Of a stretch of DNA of 64,000 nt, positions 51,859-60,084 are shown one piece after another. This stretch comes from an uncultured Porphyromonadaceae bacterium (GTDB lineage Bacteria > Bacteroidota > Bacteroidia > Bacteroidales > Muribaculaceae). Location of the stretch: positions 1-64,000 of the forward strand of contig CABPYL010000003.1 in NCBI GenBank assembly GCA_902461565.1, read 5' to 3'. The notes beneath the pieces are model-generated. The model searched no databases. It was not told the origin of the DNA and saw only the letters and a list, made by a program, of their open reading frames with translations. Each line of letters begins with the position of its first letter. Position 1 is the stretch's first letter. A program made the translations under genes and the position numbers.

Positions 51859-52971
51859 ATGCATAATATATTCAAAATAGCTGTGGCAGTTCTCGCCTTG
51901 AATGCTTTCATCCCCTCGGCCGACGCCCAGGAGCAGGGTGTTGTGCGACGCCGCGGCACCGACCGCAACGCCTCGAAGACGCAGGACGGCACTCAGGTTA
52001 CCGAGCGAATGAAGAATTTCTATTCCTCGGAAAATTCTTCGGTGGGCGATGCCGACAAACAGTGGATGCGCGTCATCTACCGTTCCATCGACCTGGACAA
52101 GGACAAAAATGCCGCACTCTACTTCCCCGAGGAACCCGTGGAGGGACAGGAAAACCTATTCCGAATAATAATGCGCCTGCTGGCCGACAACAGAATTCCT
52201 GCGTACGAGTACCTTGACGGCCGTGAGGTGTTCACCGATCAGTACCGCGTGAAAGTGCGCGACGTACTCGACCGCTTCTATATCCCCTACACCGACGCCA
52301 AAGGTTCAACCGAAAAGAATCCTCGCTTCGCCATAGACCCGTCCGACGTTCCCACCAACGAAGTACTTTCGTATTTCATTGTGGAGCGATGGGAATTCGA
52401 TACACGCCAGAACAGGCTCAAGCCCATAGTCGAAGCCATCTGCCCTGTTCTGCACCGCTCCGGCGATTTCGGCGACGCACTCAAATATCCCATGTTCTGG
52501 GTGAAGTTCTCCGACCTTCGCCCACACCTTGCGGCCCAGACAATCTTTGTGGACGACGACAACAATCTGCCCACGTGCACCTACGACGACTTCTTTACCC
52601 TTACGATGTACGACGGCGATATATACAAGACCCGCAATCTCAAGAACAAGTCTATGGTTCAGCTGTACTCCGATCCCGATGCCCTCAAAAAGGCCCAGGA
52701 CAGCATACAGAGCAGCCTCGACGACTTTGAAAAGAAATTGTGGGTACCCTCGCGCGAGGAAGTGATTGCGCAGCGCGAAGCCCGTGAGAAACTCGAGGCC
52801 GGCGCCGATACAACAAAGGTAGAGACAGACCAAGCTATTGAGAAAACATCCAAGACACGTGCACCCAAACGCTCCACAAAGCGTTCGGCAAAGAAAACCA
52901 AAGAACCAAAGGTAAAGAAAGCTTCATCCGGCAGCGGAAACGCAGTACGCTCGGTTCGCCGCCGCCGCTGA
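51859..52971 (+). CDS. gldN: T9SS periplasmic ring protein GldN (PorN) with a basic tail
   Basis: The 370-residue protein has a signal peptide (ending PSADA) and the GldN domain (DKQWMRVIYRSIDLDKDKNAALYFP, VERWEFDTRQNRLKPIVEAICP, VKFSDLRPHL). It joins GldK in the outer-membrane-linked ring. The last 42 or so residues after DQAIEK are very rich in Lys and Arg (APKRSTKRSAKKTKEPK...VRRRR). That tail lies beyond the GldN domain and its role is unknown. It closes the gldKLMN run. Confidence 0.93.
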   Translation: MHNIFKIAVAVLALNAFIPSADAQEQGVVRRRGTDRNASKTQDGTQVTERMKNFYSSENSSVGDADKQWMRVIYRSIDLDKDKNAALYFPEEPVEGQENLFRIIMRLLADNRIPAYEYLDGREVFTDQYRVKVRDVLDRFYIPYTDAKGSTEKNPRFAIDPSDVPTNEVLSYFIVERWEFDTRQNRLKPIVEAICPVLHRSGDFGDALKYPMFWVKFSDLRPHLAAQTIFVDDDNNLPTCTYDDFFTLTMYDGDIYKTRNLKNKSMVQLYSDPDALKKAQDSIQSSLDDFEKKLWVPSREEVIAQREAREKLEAGADTTKVETDQAIEKTSKTRAPKRSTKRSAKKTKEPKVKKASSGSGNAVRSVRRRR

Positions 52972-52984
52972 CAAAAATTTTTAT

Positions 52985-54136
52985 ATGAACAAAGGTCTCG
53001 TAGCTCTTGCCGCGGGTACTTTCGCCCTCGGCATCGCCGAATTCGCCATGATGGGAATCCTCGGCGACGTGGCCAAAGCAATGGATGTATCCATCGCCAA
53101 AGCCGGACATCTTATATCAGCATATTCCACCGGGGTAGCCATTGGCGCCCCGGCCCTTATTTTGTTACGCCGCATGCCGCTGAAAAAGCTGATGCTTCTG
53201 TTGGCGGCGTTTATCGTTATCGGCAATACCCTGGCATCGGTAGCGCCGACTTACCATTTCCTGTTGGCCGCGCGGTTCATATCCGGACTGCCGCATGGCG
53301 CATATTTCGGCGCCGGCGCAATAGTTTGCTCACGCCTTGCCGCAAACGGCAAAGGGGCGAGCGCCGTGGCCATACTCGTAGGCGGCATGACTCTCGCCAA
53401 TGTCGTAGGTGTGCCCTCCGCCACATTCATATGCAATACGCTGTCGTGGAGGATAGCCTTTGCAGTGGTGGCCGCCGCAGGTCTTATAGCATATACCGGC
53501 ATTCGCTTCTATCTTCCTAAACTCCCCCCTCTGCCCGACACAGGAGTGAAAGGACAGTTCAGGTTCCTGCGCCACTATCAGCCCTGGCTGATATACGCCG
53601 GTGTGTTCTTTGGACAAGCCAGCGTGTATTGCTGGTTCAGCTACATCGAGCCGCTTATGACACAGACAGCCGGTTTCATCACGGCAGATATGACACCCAT
53701 AATGGTGCTCGCCGGCTGCGGCATGGTATTCGGAAACTTCGCGGCAGGCAAACTCGCCGACCGCTTTAACCCCATAGTAGTTCCGGCATGGATAGCCGCC
53801 GCCATCGCTCTGATTATGCCGGCAATCTATTTCTTCGTTCATATAAAGATTGTACTTCTTACCCTGACGTTCCTTGCCACCGCCTGTCTGTTCGGTATCG
53901 GCGGACCACTGCAGTTCGTCATAGTAAGGTATGCACGTGGCGGCGAAATGCTTGGCGGCGCAGGAATCCAGATAGCCTTTAACGTATCCAACGCAATGTC
54001 GGCGGCCATTGGCGGTGCAGTAATCCACGCTGGCATGGGCTACGCAGCACCGGCAGTGATAGGCATCCCATTCGCCATAATAGGCGCGGCGGCGCTGTTC
54101 ATCCTCGACCGAGGCACACATCAAGCCGAAGCTTAG
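52985..54136 (+). CDS. MFS transporter (DHA1, AraJ/YdhP-like)
   Basis: The 383-residue protein has twelve transmembrane helices and motifs of the arabinose-efflux-like DHA1 family (GIAEFAMMGILGDVAKAM, ARFISGLPHGAYFGAGA, GGMTLANVVGVP, GNFAAGKLADRF). It is probably a proton-coupled efflux pump; the substrate is not predictable. The start (13 bp after gldN) suggests possible readthrough, but its function has no clear link to T9SS. Its last 4 bp overlap the convergent small gene. Confidence 0.88.
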   Translation: MNKGLVALAAGTFALGIAEFAMMGILGDVAKAMDVSIAKAGHLISAYSTGVAIGAPALILLRRMPLKKLMLLLAAFIVIGNTLASVAPTYHFLLAARFISGLPHGAYFGAGAIVCSRLAANGKGASAVAILVGGMTLANVVGVPSATFICNTLSWRIAFAVVAAAGLIAYTGIRFYLPKLPPLPDTGVKGQFRFLRHYQPWLIYAGVFFGQASVYCWFSYIEPLMTQTAGFITADMTPIMVLAGCGMVFGNFAAGKLADRFNPIVVPAWIAAAIALIMPAIYFFVHIKIVLLTLTFLATACLFGIGGPLQFVIVRYARGGEMLGGAGIQIAFNVSNAMSAAIGGAVIHAGMGYAAPAVIGIPFAIIGAAALFILDRGTHQAEA

Positions 54137-54441
54137 GATTCTTCGTACCGCACTTTCACGTAATCCGACAATGGAAGTTCCCCATCCCTGTCGCGATCGG
54201 GGGAATAAACTATCGAGAGGCCTCGATACACCTCCGGCACAATCACCGCATCTACAAGGTTCCATTTAGGACGCCCGAAATCGTACGACTTACCGCTTAG
54301 CAGCAGGCGAGAATTGATGTAGTCGAATTCGTAATACCCTCCTCCGAGACAGCTCTCGCCGGGATGCAACAAATCCTTGTGCATATACACCATGCCTAAA
54401 CGCAAAAATCCGGCATCTGTAAGTATAAATTTTGGCTGCAT
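54133..54441 (-). CDS. Unknown 102-residue protein
   Basis: The protein is soluble and beta-rich (FLRLGMVYMHKDLLHPGESCLGGGYYEFD, SDYVKVRYEES) with no signal peptide and no domain I recognise. A minus-strand -7 element TATCTTTG (54493-54486) lies 45 nt upstream without a clear -33 box, which supports expression. Its sequence reads as a real protein and not as a shadow of another frame, since no gene is opposite except for 4 bp at its end. Confidence 0.6.
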   Translation of the reverse strand: MQPKFILTDAGFLRLGMVYMHKDLLHPGESCLGGGYYEFDYINSRLLLSGKSYDFGRPKWNLVDAVIVPEVYRGLSIVYSPDRDRDGELPLSDYVKVRYEES

Positions 54442-54615
54442 AATGTTAAAATATGTATTCCGACATATCTAAAAAGTGTCTGCCGCAAAGATAGCATTAA
54501 TTTTTCACATGGAATAAAGGATAATTTATGCGTATCATAATTAGCGGCCTTTCAATGCAATATACCAAAGCTACATAAAAGTCTTAATTTTTACATAACT
54601 TTTTTTGCCAAAAAA

Positions 54616-54647
54616 TTTGGAGGTTCCAAAAAAAGAGCGTAACTTTG
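54616..54647 (+). promoter_or_regulatory. Promoter of tRNA-Pro(GGG)
   Basis: TTTG (54616-54619), a 20-nt spacer and TAACTTTG (54640-54647) match the consensus, 18 nt before the tRNA. Confidence 0.85.
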
Positions 54648-54665
54648 CATCGCTTTTGAGAAAGA

Positions 54666-54739
54666 CGGGGTTTAGCTCAGTTGGTTAGAGTACGCGTCTG
54701 GGGGGCGTGAGGTCGCTAGTTCGAGTCTAGTAACCCCGA
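54666..54739 (+). tRNA. tRNA-Pro, anticodon GGG
   Basis: The acceptor arms CGGGGTT and AACCCCG pair fully. The D-arm is AGCTCAGTTGGTTAGAGT and the T-loop is TTCGAGT. The anticodon loop CTGGGGG carries GGG, read as proline. Discriminator A; CCA is not encoded. Confidence 0.95.
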
Positions 54740-54740
54740 C

Positions 54741-54790
54741 AAAACAAAAGCACAAGACGCCTGCAGGTATCCTGCAGGCGCTTTTGTTTT
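54741..54790 (+). terminator. Long terminator after tRNA-Pro(GGG)
   Basis: AAAACAAAAG (54741-54750) pairs with CTTTTGTTTT (54781-54790) and encloses the GC-rich stem CGCCTGCAGG/CCTGCAGGCG. The T run at the end completes a rho-independent terminator. Confidence 0.9.
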
Positions 54791-54812
54791 ACACAACAAT
54801 CACCCTCACTAT

Positions 54813-54840
54813 AATCAATAACGGCGAATCAATAACAGCG
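54813..54840. repeat. 14-bp tandem repeat
   Basis: AATCAATAACGGCG (54813-54826) is followed directly by AATCAATAACAGCG (54827-54840), one mismatch. It lies in non-coding DNA between two tRNA genes. Confidence 0.85.
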
Positions 54841-54911
54841 AAGTTGTAAAACACACAAAAAAAACGACACACAACCCAAGCAGTCCACCCCAGATAATAG
54901 CAGAGACAAAA

Positions 54912-54937
54912 AAAGCAGCCCCTTCATGAACTGCTTT
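54912..54937 (-). terminator. Terminator of tRNA-Glu(CTC)
   Basis: AAAGCAG (54912-54918) pairs with CTGCTTT (54931-54937), and on the minus strand a T run follows immediately. It begins 2 bp after the tRNA end. Confidence 0.85.
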
Positions 54938-54938
54938 G

Positions 54939-55011
54939 TAGCGAATTCGGGAATCGAACCCGAGTCTCCACCTTGAGAGGGTGGCGTGCTAGGCCACTAC
55001 ACTAAATCGCC
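54939..55011 (-). tRNA. tRNA-Glu, anticodon CTC
   Basis: The anticodon stem CCACC/GGTGG encloses CTCTCAA with anticodon CTC, read as glutamate. The T-arm TCGGG-TTCGATT-CCCGA is perfect. The acceptor stem GGCGATT/ATTCGCT has one mismatch. CCA is not encoded. Confidence 0.92.
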
Positions 55012-55028
55012 TTTTCTCTTTTGCGATG

Positions 55029-55060
55029 CAAAATTACGCCAAATTTTTCATCCATGCAAG
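55029..55060 (-). promoter_or_regulatory. Promoter of tRNA-Glu(CTC)
   Basis: On the minus strand CTTG (55060-55057), a 20-nt spacer and TAATTTTG (55036-55029) closely match the consensus. Confidence 0.65.
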
Positions 55061-55180
55061 AGTTTGCCGATATTTTTGCATATTTTTTGAAAAAAGTTAC
55101 CTCATAGGAAGCAACAAAGGGCGACTATTAGCCCGGAATGTACAAAGTTTGAATAACAAAGCAAAAAAGCAAAGGAATAT

Positions 55181-55211
55181 TTTGCCGGATTAAATGTTTT
55201 TTGTAATTTTG
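55181..55211 (+). promoter_or_regulatory. Promoter of rpsU
   Basis: TTTG (55181-55184), a 19-nt spacer and TAATTTTG (55204-55211) match the consensus, about 40 nt before the rpsU ATG. Confidence 0.8.
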
Positions 55212-55251
55212 CCCCGCTAAACAAGCGACAACAAAAATCTTAACATATAAT

Positions 55252-55443
55252 ATGATCATCGTACAAGTAAAAGAAGGCGAACTCATCGACCGCGCACTCA
55301 AGAAATTCAAACGCAAATTTGAAAAGACTGGCATTGTAAAAGAACTCCGTTCGCGCCAGGCTTTCCAGAAACCGTCTGTAACAAACCGCAAAAAAATGAT
55401 GAAAGCGGTTTATGTGCAGCACCTTCGCGCCGCCGAGGATTAA
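55252..55443 (+). CDS. rpsU: 30S ribosomal protein S21
   Basis: The 63-residue basic protein (MIIVQVKEGELIDRALKKFK, ending HLRAAED) matches bS21, which sits near the anti-Shine-Dalgarno end of 16S rRNA. The order rpsU, recombinase, hpf is common in Bacteroidetes. It has its own promoter and a hairpin after the stop. Confidence 0.97.
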   Translation: MIIVQVKEGELIDRALKKFKRKFEKTGIVKELRSRQAFQKPSVTNRKKMMKAVYVQHLRAAED

Positions 55444-55457
55444 TCTTCCTCTCGCCG

Positions 55458-55480
55458 CGAAACGCTTCTGTGCGTTTTCG
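55458..55480 (+). terminator. Hairpin after rpsU
   Basis: CGAAACGC (55458-55465) pairs with GCGTTTTCG (55472-55480) with one bulged T. A short T-rich stretch (CTTTTTCG) follows 5 nt later. It may end or attenuate the rpsU transcript. Confidence 0.5.
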
Positions 55481-55585
55481 CCAACTTTTTCGTAAACATT
55501 TATTTGGCGATTTCAAATATAATGTTTAAATTCGTGCCACTCGCTGCAAGGTCGGTAATGACATTAAGCGGCGAGGCACGTTTAT

Positions 55586-56494
55586 ATGTTGTATAGTTCT
55601 TACATAGAATACATACGGTGCGAGATGAGTCTATCGTCGCGCACCGTTGTTGCATATAAATCGGACCTTGACCAGTTGCGGGAATTCTGCCGCGACAGTC
55701 TCGGCAAGAGCGACGATCCGCTCGGCATCACCCTTACAGATCTCAGACTATGGGTGGCCGAATTGGCCGCAGCGGGTATAGAAGCATCAAGCATCAAGCG
55801 CAAAATCACGGCTGTGCGTTCGTTCTACCGCTTTCTTAACAGGCACAAGGGTATCGCCGAGAATCCGACGCTGAAACTGATTGCACCCAAAGCACCCAAG
55901 CCTCTGCCGGCCTTTGTTCCGCAGAAAGAGACAGAAGCGATAATCGATTCCTACGACAATGATGACACCCAAATTTTCGACAGAGTGCGAAACGAGCTGA
56001 TTATTACCATGCTTTACTCCACCGGCATGCGCGCCGCCGAACTCACAGGGCTGAAAGATATCGCCGTAGACACACGCCAGGGTGAACTAAAAGTGCTTGG
56101 CAAGCGTAATAAAGAAAGAATAATACCATTCGGAACAGAGTTACGCAACATGATTTGTCACTACCGCGAAATACGCAACAAAACCATAGGCGCCCCTGGC
56201 GAATTCTTCTTTGTCCGCAGCAACGGCGAGCCGCTGTACTACGGGCTGGTCTATCGTGTTGTCCGCAGCACCCTCGACGAGGCTGCCGTACACTCGGCAA
56301 AACGCTCGCCACATGTGTTGCGCCACTCTTTTGCCACCGACATGCTGAACAACGGAGCAGAAATTACCGCCGTGCAGCAGCTCTTAGGCCACGCTTCACT
56401 TACTACGACACAAAGATATACACATCTTACATATCGAGAACTTCAACAGAATTACAAACAAGCACACCCGCGTGCATTAAAAAAGGAGGAATAA
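55586..56494 (+). CDS. XerC/XerD-type tyrosine recombinase
   Basis: The 302-residue protein has an N-terminal SAM-like core-binding domain and a catalytic domain with the tyrosine-recombinase residues: Arg in STGMRAAEL, HVLRHSF, LGHASLTTTQRY with the nucleophile Tyr. Size and context (between rpsU and hpf) fit the housekeeping recombinase that resolves chromosome dimers. I cannot tell XerC from XerD by eye. Its last codons contain the Shine-Dalgarno sequence of hpf. Confidence 0.9.
   Translation: MLYSSYIEYIRCEMSLSSRTVVAYKSDLDQLREFCRDSLGKSDDPLGITLTDLRLWVAELAAAGIEASSIKRKITAVRSFYRFLNRHKGIAENPTLKLIAPKAPKPLPAFVPQKETEAIIDSYDNDDTQIFDRVRNELIITMLYSTGMRAAELTGLKDIAVDTRQGELKVLGKRNKERIIPFGTELRNMICHYREIRNKTIGAPGEFFFVRSNGEPLYYGLVYRVVRSTLDEAAVHSAKRSPHVLRHSFATDMLNNGAEITAVQQLLGHASLTTTQRYTHLTYRELQQNYKQAHPRALKKEE
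56483..56489 (+). promoter_or_regulatory. Strong Shine-Dalgarno sequence of hpf
   Basis: AAGGAGG lies 7 nt before the hpf ATG, inside the last codons of the recombinase gene. Such a full match is rare in this window, where most genes show no Shine-Dalgarno sequence. Confidence 0.75.
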
Positions 56495-56496
56495 TT

Positions 56497-56790
56497 ATGG
56501 ATGTAAGAATTCAGGCTATTCATTTCGAAATCAGCGAAAAACTCACACAGTTCATCAATAAGAAAGCAGAAAAGCTGCTTCGCCGTTTTCCGGCTATAAC
56601 AACAGTAGACGCAAAGCTATCTGTTCTCAAACCCGAGACTGCCATGAACAAGGAAGTAGTATACAAAATAACCGTTCCGCAACAGGGCGAGACAGTAGCC
56701 ACAAAGGTCGCAGATACCTTCGAGGAGGCAACCGACCTTGCGCTCGAGGCAATCGAACGACAGCTCGAAAAGAACAAAGACAAGAAATAA
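56497..56790 (+). CDS. hpf: Ribosome hibernation promoting factor (short form)
   Basis: The 97-residue product starts at ATG 56497 (MDVRIQAIHFEISEKLTQFI), 2 nt after the recombinase stop. The HPF/RaiA fold is visible, with the basic residues in KKAEKLLRRFP and KLSVLKPET. It lacks the C-terminal dimerisation domain of long HPF, so it is the short type. It binds the decoding site of idle ribosomes. The strong Shine-Dalgarno sequence fixes the start. Confidence 0.93.
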   Translation: MDVRIQAIHFEISEKLTQFINKKAEKLLRRFPAITTVDAKLSVLKPETAMNKEVVYKITVPQQGETVATKVADTFEEATDLALEAIERQLEKNKDKK

Positions 56791-56806
56791 AAGCATAAAA
56801 AGCACA

Positions 56807-56840
56807 GAAGGGCGTTCCGCGTGTGGCGGAACGCCCCTTC
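56807..56840 (+). terminator. Terminator after hpf
   Basis: GGCGTTCCGC (56811-56820) and GCGGAACGCC (56826-56835) pair perfectly around a 5-nt loop, with GAAG/CTTC outside. It ends the rpsU-recombinase-hpf unit. Confidence 0.85.
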
Positions 56841-56856
56841 GTACTGTAATAGAAAT

Positions 56857-57876
56857 ATGAAAAATATAAGAACTTTAGCAGCCGCACTATCTGTCGCCGC
56901 AGCATTTACAATCTACGCCGAGCCTTATAAAGTTATAGTACCTCTTTCGGCAGACGAGAACGGCGCCCTGGCCGTGATTCACAACTACGATACAGGCGAG
57001 CCTGTAGACAGCGCCACTGTGGCCGACCAGGCTGCGGTTTTCACCGGTACAATAGACGAACCTTTTGTCGCCCGCGTAGCAATCAACGGCAAACGCGGTC
57101 CTGTTTTCATTCTGGAATCAGGAACTATATCTTTCAGCAAAAACTATGATGCTTTCGGCACCATGCTCAACGACCGTATGCGCTCTATCGAGGAAGATTT
57201 CGAAAAATACTCTGCCGAATATAACGCCGCCACTACCGACGAGGGGCGCCAGAAAGCATACGACAGTCTTTTTGCTGCCCTCGACAAGGCCATCGACGAT
57301 AACGACGACAACCCGCTCGGCTACTATTACTTTATACAGCGCCTCGGCACCATGCAGGATGCCAAGGAAATACGCGATATGACTACGAAATACCCTGCAT
57401 TCGCCTCCACAGAGCGCTCGCAGAGCATGCTCGCCGCTGCCGAAAAACGCGAGGCTACGCAACCCGGAAAGAAATTCGTTGACTTCGAGGTTACATACGA
57501 TGGCCAGACAAAGCGTCTGAGCGACTATGTGGGCAAAGGTAAATACACCCTTGTCGATTTCTGGGCAAGCTGGTGCGGTCCCTGTATACGAGAGACAAAA
57601 GTTATCAAAGAGCTGTACAATAAGTACAAGGACAAGGGCCTGGATGTGCTTGGCGTTGCCGTGTGGGACGAACCCGAAAACACAAAATCTGCCATCAAAG
57701 CCCATCAGCTCCCCTGGGAAAACATTATCAACGCACAGACAATCCCGACCGACCTGTACGGCATATCGGGAATTCCATGTATCATTCTGTTCGGACCTGA
57801 CGGTACAATCATCAGCCGAGACAAACAGGATGACGACCTTCGCGCAGATGTAGCCAAGGCGATGGAAAACGAATAA
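56857..57876 (+). CDS. TlpA-like thioredoxin-fold protein with a DUF4369-like N-terminus
   Basis: From ATG 56857 the product is 339 residues with a signal peptide (to about AAAFTIYA). A beta-rich N-terminal domain (about 25-120) recalls DUF4369. A helical linker and a thioredoxin domain follow, with the redox motif WCGPC (FWASWCGPCI) and the cis-proline in SGIPCIILF. It should act in the periplasm as a disulfide reductase or isomerase. The longer frame from 56821 overlaps the terminator and is unlikely. No promoter consensus is seen nearby. Confidence 0.88.
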   Translation: MKNIRTLAAALSVAAAFTIYAEPYKVIVPLSADENGALAVIHNYDTGEPVDSATVADQAAVFTGTIDEPFVARVAINGKRGPVFILESGTISFSKNYDAFGTMLNDRMRSIEEDFEKYSAEYNAATTDEGRQKAYDSLFAALDKAIDDNDDNPLGYYYFIQRLGTMQDAKEIRDMTTKYPAFASTERSQSMLAAAEKREATQPGKKFVDFEVTYDGQTKRLSDYVGKGKYTLVDFWASWCGPCIRETKVIKELYNKYKDKGLDVLGVAVWDEPENTKSAIKAHQLPWENIINAQTIPTDLYGISGIPCIILFGPDGTIISRDKQDDDLRADVAKAMENE

Positions 57877-57939
57877 CACCACACAAATGCTATAATGGCA
57901 TAGTTTTTGCACTACGCTGTATAAACCATAATCTCACAA

Positions 57940-60075
57940 ATGAACAAATCAATAAAAACAGCCATCGGAGCTGTTACCATCCTCACCGCAATAACGATGC
58001 AAGCAGAAAACCCGCTTTTCCAACCTTTTGACAACACCGAGCACGGCACAGCGCCGTTCTCCAAAATAACCGACGAGATGTGGATGCCGGCCATTGACCG
58101 AGGCATCCGCCTCGCCAACGAGGAAGTGGACGCAATAACCTCCAACCTTGCCCGCCCCGATTTCGAAAACACGATAGTAGCACTCGCCAACGTCGGCAAA
58201 GACCTGGATCGGGTGCTGGGCGTATTCTATCCTCTGGCATCGGCCGACACGAACGACAAGCGCATGGAAATAGACATGGAAGCTTCGGCCAAACTCAGCG
58301 ACTACTCTACATCGCTGATACTCAACGAAACTCTGTGGAAACGTGTAAAGGAAGTTTACGACAACCGCGCGCAGTTCAACCTTTCACCCGAGGACGAGAT
58401 GCTGTTGCAGAAAACATACGACAGCTTCGCGCTCAACGGAGCAGAACTCCAGGGCGCCGACCGCGAGAAATACCGCAAGCTGTCGGCCGAGCTGTCGGAA
58501 CTGACAACAACCTTCGGCCAGAACGTGCTCAAGGAAATGGCCGGTTACGAGATATATCTTGGCGCCGACGATCTTTCCGGACTTCCCGAGAACCTGACTG
58601 CCGAAGCCGCCGAGGCTGCCGAAACCAAAGGTCGCAAAGGCGAATACATGTTCACACTGGCGCAGCCGACCTACATGGCGTTCATGAAAAACTCTGACCG
58701 CCGCGACCTCCGAGAGAAGATGTACCGTCTGTACAGTTCCCGTAATACCAAAGGCGAATACTCCAATGTAGAGAACATCAAAAAAATCAGTGATATCCGC
58801 CGTCAGATAGCAAACCTGCTCGGCAGCAAAACCTATGCCGAACAGAATCTTAAACGTACAATGGCCGAGAATCCAGCCGCTGTGTATGACCTTCTCGACC
58901 GTCTGCGCGACGCGTACCGCCCCGCTCTCGGCGCCGAGATGAAAGAACTCACCGAATTCGCTTCCGAAACAGAAGGACAACCCATCGAAATCATGCCTTG
59001 GGATTACAGCTACTACTCCAACAAGCTCAAGGCTCAGAAATATGCTTTTGACGAAGAGGAGTTGCGCCCCTACTTCGAGCTCGACAGAGTTATCGACGGC
59101 GTTTTCGGCCTGGCCACCAAGCTCTACGGTCTCACATTCACACCCAACGACAGAATCGAGGTCTATCACCCTGATGTAAAGGCTTTCGACGTAAACGATG
59201 CCGACGGCAAATATATAGGCGTTATATACACCGACTTCTTCCCTCGCGCCAGCAAGCGCCCCGGCGCATGGATGACCAACTTCAAGGAACAGTACATCGA
59301 CGAAAACGGCGTAAACTCGCGTCCGCACGTTTCCATAGTGATGAACTTCACCAAACCCACTGCAGGCAAGCCATCGCTGCTCACGCCTTACGAGGTTGAG
59401 ACATTCCTGCACGAATTCGGCCACGCGCTGCACGGGCTGCTTGCCAACGGCAAGTACGCGTCGCTGTCGGGCACCAACGTATACCGCGACTTTGTTGAAC
59501 TGCCATCCCAGTTCAACGAAAACTACCTCACCGAGAAAGAATTCCTCGACGGCTTCGCACGCCACTATCAGACCGGCGAAACCATTCCGGCCGAACTTGT
59601 CGAACGTCTTGTGCGCTCATCGCAGTACGGCGCCGCCTACGCCTGTTTCCGCCAGCTGGGATTCGGCTATCTCGATATGGCATGGCACACCATCGAGACA
59701 CCCGTCGACGATGCCCGTGCTTTCGAGCTCAAAGCCACCGAGTCCGTCAAGATTTTTGAGCCTGTGGAAGGAACCATGACTGCACCGACATTCAGCCACA
59801 TCTTCTCCGGAGGATATGCCGCCGGCTACTACAGCTACAAGTGGGCCGAAGTCCTCGACGCCGACGCCTTCGCATACTTCAAGGAAAAAGGCATCTTCAA
59901 CAAAGAGGCTGCTGACAGTTTCCGCAAGAATATTCTTGAAAAGGGCGGCACAGAGCATCCGTCGGAGCTTTACCGCCGCTTCCGCGGCCAGGATCCCACA
60001 ATCGATGCCCTTCTTATCCGCGACGGCATCCGCAAAGCGCCGCAGCACAAAGTAGCGCCGATAGAAAAAGACTGA
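57940..60075 (+). CDS. dcp: Exported M3 metallopeptidase (peptidyl-dipeptidase Dcp type)
   Basis: The 711-residue protein has an N-terminal signal peptide (MNKSIKTAIGAVTILTAITMQA) and the full M3 fold. The zinc motif HEFGHALHG is present with the Dcp-type flank (SLSGTNVYRDFVELPSQFNE), and the substrate-side YxSYKWAEVL region (GYYSYKWAEV) is conserved. Dcp removes dipeptides from the C-terminus of peptides. In E. coli Dcp is cytoplasmic; here the signal peptide predicts a periplasmic or secreted enzyme. Confidence 0.92.
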   Translation: MNKSIKTAIGAVTILTAITMQAENPLFQPFDNTEHGTAPFSKITDEMWMPAIDRGIRLANEEVDAITSNLARPDFENTIVALANVGKDLDRVLGVFYPLASADTNDKRMEIDMEASAKLSDYSTSLILNETLWKRVKEVYDNRAQFNLSPEDEMLLQKTYDSFALNGAELQGADREKYRKLSAELSELTTTFGQNVLKEMAGYEIYLGADDLSGLPENLTAEAAEAAETKGRKGEYMFTLAQPTYMAFMKNSDRRDLREKMYRLYSSRNTKGEYSNVENIKKISDIRRQIANLLGSKTYAEQNLKRTMAENPAAVYDLLDRLRDAYRPALGAEMKELTEFASETEGQPIEIMPWDYSYYSNKLKAQKYAFDEEELRPYFELDRVIDGVFGLATKLYGLTFTPNDRIEVYHPDVKAFDVNDADGKYIGVIYTDFFPRASKRPGAWMTNFKEQYIDENGVNSRPHVSIVMNFTKPTAGKPSLLTPYEVETFLHEFGHALHGLLANGKYASLSGTNVYRDFVELPSQFNENYLTEKEFLDGFARHYQTGETIPAELVERLVRSSQYGAAYACFRQLGFGYLDMAWHTIETPVDDARAFELKATESVKIFEPVEGTMTAPTFSHIFSGGYAAGYYSYKWAEVLDADAFAYFKEKGIFNKEAADSFRKNILEKGGTEHPSELYRRFRGQDPTIDALLIRDGIRKAPQHKVAPIEKD

Positions 60076-60084
60076 CAAACCCGC

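Noticed and set aside
55586..56494. Tyrosine recombinase as sign of a mobile element
   Set aside because: It lies between rpsU and hpf and is of Xer size with normal base composition. This is a housekeeping recombinase context, with no cargo or att sites seen.
58384..59565. 393-codon open frame opposite the M3 peptidase gene
   Set aside because: It is a shadow of the peptidase reading frame with no motif of its own.
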